In this document: positions 55,844-64,000 of the stretch, in pieces
Layout of the letters: each line of letters starts with the position of its first letter
How positions within the stretch are numbered: the first letter of the stretch is position 1
Assembly (NCBI RefSeq): GCF_008806955.1
Contig: NZ_CP031727.1
Coordinates: 2,184,001-2,248,000 of the forward strand
DNA: 64,000 nt
Direction: 5' to 3'
Source: Cellvibrio sp. KY-YJ-3
Lineage (GTDB): Bacteria > Pseudomonadota > Gammaproteobacteria > Pseudomonadales > Cellvibrionaceae
Translations under genes and position numbers: made by a program
Notes under the pieces: generated by a model
Databases searched by the model: none
Told to the model about the DNA's origin: nothing
Seen by the model: the letters and a program-made list of their open reading frames with translations, nothing else

Positions 55844-56332
55844 ATGTTTACATTGCGTGTTGCCAAGGCTCAGCCCGAGTACGTTACTTACAAAGAGCGT
55901 TACAAGGTTGATTTACCTTTGCAAATGGCGGAGTGTGAGGCAAATTATGCACGCTTGACGAAATTAACCGCGCCTGTTGAGGCCGATGAAATTCGGTTTA
56001 TGGTTACTCGTGCAAATCAACAGTGGTTACATTTATTAAGAGTCACCGAGCGCTCCCCCTACACCACCACTCTGGAGCTGAGCCGAACAAGTGTGGGGCA
56101 ATCATCGCAATGGCTCTCCATGCCCAAACTTACTCTGCGTATGTATCACGATGCCAAGCTTGCTGAGGTATTGGCGTGGGAGGGGCACAAACGTTTACGT
56201 CCCCGTTACGACTACCCCAACCAATCCATGTACCAAAGTGATGAAAAATACCAACTAAACCGTTTTTTGGGGGAGTGGTTGAATCTTTGTTTGGAGCAGG
56301 GGCACGCGGTTGGTGAACTCGCCTCTTTTTAA
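55844..56332 (+). CDS. yqiB: DUF1249 family protein YqiB
   Basis: A 162-residue cytoplasmic protein of unknown function, found between nudF and cpdA as in E. coli. It has the family's LPLQMAECEANYARLTKL near residue 24, LELSRTSVGQSSQWLSMPKL, LTLRMYHDAKLAEVLAWEGH, and YPNQSMYQSDEKYQLNRFLG (about 125-144). The start is the ATG at 55844 (AGG eight bases before); longer upstream starts are not family-like. Confidence 0.9.
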   Translation: MFTLRVAKAQPEYVTYKERYKVDLPLQMAECEANYARLTKLTAPVEADEIRFMVTRANQQWLHLLRVTERSPYTTTLELSRTSVGQSSQWLSMPKLTLRMYHDAKLAEVLAWEGHKRLRPRYDYPNQSMYQSDEKYQLNRFLGEWLNLCLEQGHAVGELASF

Positions 56333-56462
56333 AAGAGTGTCGATCAGGTCACAGTGACGCTCAAGTTTTACACTTCTTGGCCTTCGATCATCTCATTTTT
56401 CTTTTTTGATACTGGCGTGATAACTCCCTTGCGTATATTGTTGCTGTTAATATCGCTATTAG

Positions 56463-56496
56463 TTTGACGTCTCAGTCATCGTGACAGGTCGTCAAA
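56463..56496. promoter_or_regulatory. Inverted repeat upstream of cpdA
   Basis: TTTGACG and CGTCAAA are separated by 20 bases, about 80 bases before the cpdA start. A second small palindrome, GTCAC-A-GTGAC, lies at 56348-56358, after the yqiB stop. Either could be a regulator site; neither fits the CRP consensus well. Nothing else was seen in 56333-56575. Confidence 0.35.
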
Positions 56497-56575
56497 GTCC
56501 GATGATCTGTTCAAACCCGACAAAAATAACCCAATCACCAAAGAAAACCCGACTATCAAAGGATGAGAGCCGCCA

Positions 56576-57358
56576 GTGCGTCTGATTCAGATAACCGATT
56601 GCCATTTGGGAGCGCAGCAGAGCGAATCCCTTCTGGGGCTTAATACTGACCAGAGTCTTGATGATGTTTTGCAGCTGATTCAAACCTCTGAGGTTGGTTT
56701 TGATCATCTTTTGTGTACTGGCGATGTGGCCAGCGAAGCGCATAGAGATTGTTATCAGCGTTTTGAAACCAATATTCGCCGCTACTTCTCCCAGCCTATG
56801 AGCTGGTTGCCTGGCAATCATGACTCAGCGGAATTGATGGCCGCCAATCAGGAGCGCCTTGGCATTCAAAGCCGTTTGGTGATGTTGGGGCAGTGGGTAT
56901 TGGTTTTATTGGACTCCAGTGTGCCCGGACAGGTTTACGGTCAGTTGGCTGCCAGTGAACTGGATTTTCTTGAGCATGCCTTGCGTGCGCATCGCGATAA
57001 ACATGTGATTATTTCCCTGCATCACCAACCAGTGCTGGTGGGGAGTGTATGGATCGATCAATACATAGTGCGCAATGCCGATGCCTTCTTCCAGCTGATT
57101 GATGCCCATACGCAGGTAAAAATTGTGACCTGGGGGCATGTCCACCAAGAGTTCCAGCAGCAGCGCAAAGGTGTCACCCTGCTGGCCACGCCTTCAACTT
57201 GTGTGCAGTTCAAACCCAAGTGCGATGATTTTACAGTGGATACCCAAATGCCTGGTTATCGCTGGTTTGATCTGCGTGGTGACGGTAGTTTTGATACGGG
57301 TGTGCTGCGCGTTACTAACAAACAGTATGTGATTGATTATAAATCGGCAGGTTATTAA
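56576..57358 (+). CDS. cpdA: 3',5'-cyclic-AMP phosphodiesterase CpdA
   Basis: Class III calcineurin-like phosphoesterase that hydrolyses cAMP. Its 260 residues start at a GTG with AAGGATGAG upstream. All metal-binding motifs are present: ITDCHLG (Asp8, His10), LCTGDVASEAH (Asp about 46), WLPGNHDSAEL (Asn-His about 81-82), IISLHHQPV (His about 146) and WGHVHQEF (His-x-His about 188-190). Length is normal (E. coli 275). It overlaps no neighbour and is followed after six bases by yqiA. Confidence 0.95.
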   Translation: MRLIQITDCHLGAQQSESLLGLNTDQSLDDVLQLIQTSEVGFDHLLCTGDVASEAHRDCYQRFETNIRRYFSQPMSWLPGNHDSAELMAANQERLGIQSRLVMLGQWVLVLLDSSVPGQVYGQLAASELDFLEHALRAHRDKHVIISLHHQPVLVGSVWIDQYIVRNADAFFQLIDAHTQVKIVTWGHVHQEFQQQRKGVTLLATPSTCVQFKPKCDDFTVDTQMPGYRWFDLRGDGSFDTGVLRVTNKQYVIDYKSAGY

Positions 57359-57364
57359 TCCCCC

Positions 57365-57937
57365 ATGGCGGCATTGGTGTACATCCATGGGTTTCTGAGT
57401 TCCCCTCTCTCCTTTAAAGCGCAGCAAACGGCGCAATGGCTCGCGCAGCAGCACCCGGAAATCAGTTTCCACTGCCCGCAACTCCCCCCTTATCCGGCGC
57501 AAACCCAGCTGCTGCTGGAGGCATTGGTTGAATCGCTTTTGCCTGAGCCTGTGTATTTAATGGGAAGTTCACTGGGCGGTTTTTGGGCGACCTGGCTGGC
57601 AGAAAAATATAACTTGCGTGCGGTATTGATCAACCCGGCGGTGCGCCCGCAGGATTTTATGCCCGCCTATTTAGAGGTTGACCTGAAAAGTTATCACACC
57701 GATGATAGCTACCGCTTATGTGCGCACCACATAGATGAAATTATCGCTGTGGATATAGCTCCCTCGCGCCTACAGAATTATTGGCTATTGGTACAAACGG
57801 GCGATGAAACCCTCGATTACCGCAAGGCGGTACAAAAATACGCAGGTTGCAAACAAACAATAGAGGCGGGTGGCGATCACTCCTTCCAGGGCTTTGAACG
57901 GTTTTTTGCTGACTGCATGGATTTTTTTAATCACTAG
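57365..57937 (+). CDS. yqiA: YqiA-type alpha/beta-hydrolase esterase
   Basis: A 190-residue carboxylesterase of the YqiA/UPF0227 group. YIHGFLSSPLSFKAQQ (oxyanion loop, about 6-21), LMGSSLGGFWATWLAEKYN (nucleophile Ser about 69), LINPAVRPQDF and the late GGDHSFQGFERF (His about 177) supply the hydrolase triad. Directly downstream of cpdA and 68 bases before parE, as in E. coli. Confidence 0.93.
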   Translation: MAALVYIHGFLSSPLSFKAQQTAQWLAQQHPEISFHCPQLPPYPAQTQLLLEALVESLLPEPVYLMGSSLGGFWATWLAEKYNLRAVLINPAVRPQDFMPAYLEVDLKSYHTDDSYRLCAHHIDEIIAVDIAPSRLQNYWLLVQTGDETLDYRKAVQKYAGCKQTIEAGGDHSFQGFERFFADCMDFFNH

Positions 57938-57993
57938 GCTTTTTTTAACGACTCAGCTTTTTTAACTATTCAGCTTTTTAAATTAATCGGTAA

Positions 57994-59895
<1,902 letters not shown>

Positions 59896-59961
59896 TTATA
59901 AAGGTGTAGTTGTAAAGGTGTAGTATAAATTGCAGCGAGCGTAACTTATCGTGTCATAAGC

Positions 59962-59997
59962 AAAAGGCAAGCCTTCCGGGGTTTGCCTTTTTTTTTT
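59962..59997 (+). terminator. Intrinsic terminator after parE
   Basis: The stem AAGGCAAGCC / GGTTTGCCTT (one G-T pair), with a short TTCCGG loop, is followed by a long run of T. Confidence 0.85.
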
Positions 59998-60116
59998 GGC
60001 AATAGATCACACTCATCGAATTGCGGTAATGGTTTGTAATTGACAGGCTCGCAGCTTTTGAAAATGAGACTAGACTCAATTGTTGTGGCACTAACCGTCT
60101 TGCTCAGGGATCTATT

Positions 60117-62462
60117 ATGAAGAATAAAATACACTTGTTCCTGTTATCTACGCTCGTACTGTCCACCTTTGCCCTGCAGGGCTGCGGCGGCAGTGATACC
60201 GAAAAAGCTCCACCGCCCTCGGGCCCTGATGCCTATGTGGTGGGTACCCATCCACGTTTTGACCCTGTCATTTCCGATTTACCATTCAATACCGATCTGA
60301 TTTTTGCGGCGGCAGCGACCAGCGATGGCACGGCTAATCTGGGTGCACCGACAGACCCCGTGCGGGCGACCATGAATCAGTTGGATGGATTCTCCACCTC
60401 AGCGTTTTTTGATATTCAGCTAAGCGGTAGCCTAAACCCGGCGAGCGCACTGGCGTCGCAAACAGTATTTTTGATTGAGTTAAGTGCGACGGGTGATGCG
60501 CTGAATCCTGCCAATATCACCGGCATTGCTGGCCTTGCCAATTACGATGTTCAGGTGGTGTCATTGGATGGTGGTAGCAACAACACCATTCGTATTCGTC
60601 CCACTAAACCACTGAAAGCCAAAACCAAATATCTGGTGGTGTTAACCAATGACCTGCGCGACAGTAGCGGAGCACCACTAACCCGTTCCTGGAGCTACAA
60701 CGCGCTGCGCGACCCGACTTACACAACCCTGGAAGCCTTGGTGCCAGTACGCAACTCGATAGTAGGCTGGGAAACGCTGGGCAGTGGTTTTCTGGCAGCG
60801 GCCAGCGGAGGGGCATTGAGTGTGGCAGCGGCAAAAGAAAAGCTGGTGCTAACCTATACCTTCACCACAACCGACCCCATATCGCCCCTGATTGCGATGG
60901 CGTCACCCCGTGCCGCCATCGCCGGGTTACAAATTGCGGCGGGTGCTTCACCATCCACCGCTGTGGCCAATGTCCAACAATTAGAGTCTATTGGGCTTTT
61001 GCCTACACCCAAAGCCCGCAGCCTTGGCATTGCCGGTGTTACGGGAGTTGATTTCTCAGCTTTTAGCAGCCAGTTGGCGGCTAATGTTGGCAAGCTGTAT
61101 ACCGGTTATATCAAGCTGCCTTATTACCAAACAGCGGCGACGGGTTTGCCTTTTGGTGAGTATTTAAAGCGCAACTGGAAACCGGATTTAACCCTTGCCG
61201 GTGCCTTGGGGCGGACCATACCGACCGATGTGGATGGCAGCTATAACGTCACCTATCGCTATCCGTTTGCGGCAAAAACAGGCGATGAATCTGTACCTTT
61301 GCAAGTCACCATGCCGCAAGACAACTGGGTGCCCGGTTATGCCGGTGCGGCTAACTGTGGCCAAATCTATGCAGCGACCGGTTATCCCACGGTGATTTAC
61401 GTGCACGGTATTACCAGCGATCGGGCATCGGTTGTCGCGTTGGGGCATACCTTGGCCAGTCGTTGTGTAGCCACAGTAGCCATCGATTTACCGGTGCACG
61501 GCATTCCCGCCAACAGCGCTTTTGTGAATGTACTGAACGTGGAAAAGAGCCAGTCCATCCCTTTTGCTGCGCTTTATGGCGACAACGCACCCCATGAGCG
61601 TCACTTTAATGTGGCCGGTTCCGGTGGTGCTCCCGCGCCGATGAATTTTGAAACGCCGGGTGCAAGTGACGGTTCGGGCGCGCAATTTATCAACCTCGGT
61701 TTCCTGACCAATACCCGCGACAACAATCGTCAAGCGGTAATGGATTTACTCAACCTCAACGCCAGCCTTGCGAGCGTAAATACGGAGATGCTCAAAACAG
61801 TCAGTACTGGTCTGGATTTGAATCGTGTTTATGTTGTAGGTGTGTCACTGGGAGGAATACTGGGTAGTGTATTTACCACCGTGAATCAGTTGGCGATTGC
61901 CAATGATGCGCAGCTAGGGCTCACTTCCAACCTCAACCCGATTCGCGGTTTGATCACCAGTGCTGCCGGCACGCAAGTGGCGCAAATTTTAGTGAACTCC
62001 GCTACTTTTGCCCCTGTGATTAATGGTGGCCTGGGGGCGAGTGGGGTGATGGTGGGAACCACTAACTATGAACGGTTCTTGTATGCCGCACAAAGTGCGA
62101 TGGATGCGGGTGATCCAGTCAATTATATGGAAACTCTGGCCCAGCTGGGTGTACCGGTATTGGTGCAGCAAATTAATAATGATCTGGTGATTCCCAACAA
62201 TGCAGCCGGTGCGCCGCTTGCGGGAACCCAGGCCATGGCATCGCTACTCAATACCACGCAGCTGGGGCTAGGCTCAACTCAACTGGGGCGCGGTTATGTT
62301 AAACACACGGCTGGTGGCCATGCATCATTACTGCGTCCGGAGGGAGGTGCACCACAGGTTACCGCTGAGCTGCAAACCCAGGTTGTCACGTTTGTGTTGA
62401 ATAATGGTGGTGTGGCGGTCGGCGGAGGTGCGCCCGGTAATATCGAGTTGCCTGCAAACTAA
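60117..62462 (+). CDS. VolA/Pla-1-type surface lipase lipoprotein
   Basis: A 781-residue lipoprotein of the bacterial virulence-factor lipase family, known from Vibrio VolA (a surface lysophospholipase) and Aeromonas Pla/Cef. Lipobox FALQGC (Cys about 23) is followed by GGS. The N-terminal domain (about 38-260) carries the family's FDPVISDLPFNTDLIFAA and the beta-rich block ending in the Ig-like IRIRPTKPLKAKTKYLVVLT. The alpha/beta-hydrolase domain shows oxyanion HGITSDR (about 438) and nucleophile GVSLGG (Ser about 577). The likely catalytic His is in GGHASLLRPEGG (about 735). No classical secretion signal beyond the lipobox. A terminator follows and no lipase chaperone gene is present. Confidence 0.85.
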   Translation: MKNKIHLFLLSTLVLSTFALQGCGGSDTEKAPPPSGPDAYVVGTHPRFDPVISDLPFNTDLIFAAAATSDGTANLGAPTDPVRATMNQLDGFSTSAFFDIQLSGSLNPASALASQTVFLIELSATGDALNPANITGIAGLANYDVQVVSLDGGSNNTIRIRPTKPLKAKTKYLVVLTNDLRDSSGAPLTRSWSYNALRDPTYTTLEALVPVRNSIVGWETLGSGFLAAASGGALSVAAAKEKLVLTYTFTTTDPISPLIAMASPRAAIAGLQIAAGASPSTAVANVQQLESIGLLPTPKARSLGIAGVTGVDFSAFSSQLAANVGKLYTGYIKLPYYQTAATGLPFGEYLKRNWKPDLTLAGALGRTIPTDVDGSYNVTYRYPFAAKTGDESVPLQVTMPQDNWVPGYAGAANCGQIYAATGYPTVIYVHGITSDRASVVALGHTLASRCVATVAIDLPVHGIPANSAFVNVLNVEKSQSIPFAALYGDNAPHERHFNVAGSGGAPAPMNFETPGASDGSGAQFINLGFLTNTRDNNRQAVMDLLNLNASLASVNTEMLKTVSTGLDLNRVYVVGVSLGGILGSVFTTVNQLAIANDAQLGLTSNLNPIRGLITSAAGTQVAQILVNSATFAPVINGGLGASGVMVGTTNYERFLYAAQSAMDAGDPVNYMETLAQLGVPVLVQQINNDLVIPNNAAGAPLAGTQAMASLLNTTQLGLGSTQLGRGYVKHTAGGHASLLRPEGGAPQVTAELQTQVVTFVLNNGGVAVGGGAPGNIELPAN

Positions 62463-62476
62463 GAAACATTCCAGTG

Positions 62477-62507
62477 AAAAAAGCCCGCTGCCACGCGGGC
62501 TTTTTTT
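62477..62507 (+). terminator. Intrinsic terminator after the lipase gene
   Basis: The stem AAAAGCCCGC / GCGGGCTTTT, with a TGCCAC loop, ends in a seven-base T run, 15 bases past the stop. Confidence 0.9.
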
Positions 62508-62566
62508 ACAGCGTCATAACCCTCTGTCATTCAACAATCTCTCAACACTGTTGGAAGGAATCAGTC

Positions 62567-63592
62567 ATGGAATCTATGCAGGATTCTCTGACCCGCTGTT
62601 CAGGGGTAGGGGATAACTATTACACCGATGATCAACCTTTGGCCCGTATTTGTGGTCACTCATCTGCCATAGTGGAGGTGCGCCAGCAGATCAGGCTTTG
62701 TGCGGCGGCGGATACCTCGGTGCTGGTCTATGGTGAAACTGGCACAGGCAAGGAATTGGTGGCGCGCGCGCTGCACGCGTTAAGCCGCAGGGCGCAACGC
62801 CCCTTTGTTGCCATTAATTGCGGCGCCTACCCCAATGAATTGATTTTGAATGAACTCTTCGGCCACGAGCGCGGCGCATTTACCGGTGCCCAAGCGCGGC
62901 AAGAGGGGCTGATTAGTCAGGCGCAGGGCGGTACTTTGTTTCTGGATGAGATCGACAGCCTGTCACCTGGGGCGCAGGTATTGCTGCTCAGGTTTATCCA
63001 AGAGCGCTGTTTTCGCCCGCTCGGCTCCGGTCGTGAATGCCATGCCGATGTGCGCATCATTGCCGCCACTCACTGCGATTTGCAGGAGCGTATAAGCGAG
63101 GGTCGTTTTCGCGACGATTTGTTTTACCGCCTTGATGTATTGCGCATCCAGCTGCCGCCGCTGCGCGAGCGCTGTGAGGACATTCTGCCGCTTGCCCATA
63201 GCTACTGGCGTAAGGTAGCTGAACAGCATCAGCTTTACGCTAACCCGCTCACCCCCGCATTTGAGCACTGGCTGCAGGCTTATCACTGGCCGGGCAATGT
63301 GCGTGAGCTGGAAAATGTAATTACCCGCTGGGTGTTTGGACAAAAGCCTGCCTCCATGACCAGCGCCAGCGATCTGGGTGTTGATTATTTGCAACCCTAT
63401 TATGGGTCGGCTGCCGGTACCTTGGCGCTGACCTTCAGTCAGGCGAAAGAGCTGGTAATCAGCCAATTTGAAAAACACTACATAGCATCCATCCTCGCCA
63501 TTACCAAAGGCAATATCACCCAGGCTGCCCTCAAGGCGGGCAAAGAGCGCCGCGCTTTTGGCCGCCTCGCGCGCAAACACAATCTGGTTTAA
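62567..63592 (+). CDS. Receiver-less sigma-54-dependent transcriptional activator
   Basis: An enhancer-binding protein of 341 residues from the ATG at 62567 (GGAAGGAA upstream). It has no receiver or GAF domain, only about 25 residues before the AAA+ domain. The domain has Walker A VYGETGTGKELVARAL (about 54-69), the sigma-54 contact loop FGHERGAFTGAQ (about 98-109), Walker B GGTLFLDEIDSL and the Arg-finger region GRFRDDLFYRLDVL. A C-terminal Fis-type helix-turn-helix follows (NITQAALKAGKERRAFGRLA, about 316-335). Single-domain activators of this type are usually controlled by a partner protein or by expression level. A -24/-12 sequence lies 300 bases downstream in front of the next gene, a probable target. 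Confidence 0.92.
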   Translation: MESMQDSLTRCSGVGDNYYTDDQPLARICGHSSAIVEVRQQIRLCAAADTSVLVYGETGTGKELVARALHALSRRAQRPFVAINCGAYPNELILNELFGHERGAFTGAQARQEGLISQAQGGTLFLDEIDSLSPGAQVLLLRFIQERCFRPLGSGRECHADVRIIAATHCDLQERISEGRFRDDLFYRLDVLRIQLPPLRERCEDILPLAHSYWRKVAEQHQLYANPLTPAFEHWLQAYHWPGNVRELENVITRWVFGQKPASMTSASDLGVDYLQPYYGSAAGTLALTFSQAKELVISQFEKHYIASILAITKGNITQAALKAGKERRAFGRLARKHNLV

Positions 63593-63616
63593 TTCCTCTC
63601 TGCGTTTTGTTCTGCA

Positions 63617-63649
63617 CGCGCGCTTGTTACTGGCGCGCGCTGTTTTTTT
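63617..63649 (+). terminator. Intrinsic terminator after the sigma-54 activator
   Basis: CGCGCGC and GCGCGCG form a 7-bp stem with a 9-base loop, then CTG and seven T, 25 bases past the stop. Confidence 0.8.
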
Positions 63650-63777
63650 ATGTGTGCAAAAAACCACGCCCCCTTCTGATTGTTCGGGTGGGTCAGAGCT
63701 GTCCCGAGTGGGGTATAGCTTACCCGCCAGATTTGGAAAATTTACGCGTCAATTGGCGCCGTAATTTTTGTTATGGC

Positions 63778-63814
63778 GGATAAATAAAAAATTATCCGGG
63801 TAAAAAATTACCCG
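63778..63814. other. Two adjacent AT-rich hairpins in the 63593-63980 gap
   Basis: GGATAA / TTATCC (63778-63797) and CGGGTAA-AAAA-TTACCCG (63797-63814) follow one another about 80-115 bases upstream of the -24/-12 element. Such a paired inverted repeat could be an enhancer for the upstream activator, although this is inferred. No gene was found in the gap. Confidence 0.45.
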
Positions 63815-63892
63815 CTGTCACCTCGGTATTTTTTTTATGGATTGCGCTGCAACACGCGCCAGCCGTGATCTTGAGTCGCCTATTGAAAACGC

Positions 63893-63908
63893 TGGTATGG
63901 GCATTGCA
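63893..63908 (+). promoter_or_regulatory. Sigma-54 (-24/-12) promoter
   Basis: TGGTATG-GGCA-TTGCA matches the consensus TGGCACG-N4-TTGCW at 10 of 12 fixed positions, with the GG and GC pairs exactly 10 bases apart. A transcript from it would start about 12 bases beyond and have a leader of about 60 bases to the ATG at 63981. The sigma-54 activator gene is next door. Confidence 0.65.
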
Positions 63909-63980
63909 ATGTCGTTTTCCATGACGCGCAAAGCGGGTGTCGATTGCTGTTGCACAACTAAAAAAATATTCAGGGAATGC

Positions 63981-64000
63981 TATGAAAGATCATGTCCGTA
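63981..64000 (+). CDS. Start of a gene cut by the window edge
   Basis: Only MKDHVR is visible. The ATG has AGGGA six bases upstream and follows the -24/-12 sequence, so it is a credible start of a sigma-54-dependent gene. Nothing can be said about the product. Confidence 0.55.

Overview
The window is a stretch of gammaproteobacterial chromosome, most likely from a Cellvibrio-like member of the Cellvibrionaceae. This rests on the near-canonical gammaproteobacterial gene blocks (ruvCAB-tolQRAB-pal-cpoB; accBC-prmA-dusB-fis-purH-purD; nudF-yqiB-cpdA-yqiA-parE), a lipoprotein with polyserine linkers of the kind common in that family, and a moderate GC content. No species can be named from the sequence alone. 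There is no rRNA or tRNA gene, no CRISPR array and no intact insertion sequence or prophage.

Layout. 1-8.1 kb: the 3' end of tilS, a polyserine FG-GAP lipoprotein, a large di-haem cytochrome lipoprotein, two small orphan genes and a DUF1704 metallopeptidase-like protein. 8.1-20.5 kb: a Rieske protein, a DUF4124 protein, mtgA, an FmdB-type zinc ribbon, aspS, yebC, a membrane-anchored HTH protein, then ruvCAB and the full Tol-Pal system. 20.5-21.1 kb: an intergenic region that appears to encode, on the minus strand, a CsrB/Rsm-type regulatory RNA of about 320 nt with at least 14 GGA motifs, several in hairpin loops. It has an intrinsic terminator and a GacA-box-like palindrome upstream. 21.1-24.5 kb: an exported HExxH peptidase, an LpxR-type lipid A deacylase and a TetR regulator whose presumptive operator is repeated at both its own and the lpxR-like promoter. 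24.5-30.9 kb: ndpA/yejK, a RidA-family gene, pilU, and a Pat-type lysine acetyltransferase converging on a histone-deacetylase-family gene. 31-44 kb (minus strand): purD, purH, fis, dusB, a solute-binding protein, a DUF3426 protein, prmA, accC, accB, aroQ and dsbD. 44-49 kb: a lipoprotein, a YidH-type membrane protein, a DUF1801 gene beside the frameshifted C-terminal remnant of an integron integrase, waaA, and a TolC-family gene. 49-52 kb: two cation/proton antiporters, the first behind a structured leader. 52-55 kb: a TPP riboswitch followed by thiD and thiC. 55-60 kb: nudF-yqiB-cpdA-yqiA-parE. 60-64 kb: a VolA/Pla-type lipase lipoprotein and a receiver-less sigma-54 activator, followed by a good -24/-12 promoter match in front of a gene that runs off the window.

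Most of the window is housekeeping: translation, DNA repair, envelope integrity, purine, fatty acid, thiamine and LPS synthesis. The accessory interest lies in the putative Csr-sequestering RNA, the small TetR/LpxR regulon, the integron remnant, the acetylase/deacetylase pair and the sigma-54 unit at the right edge. All functional assignments come from reading protein motifs and gene order; no database search was run.
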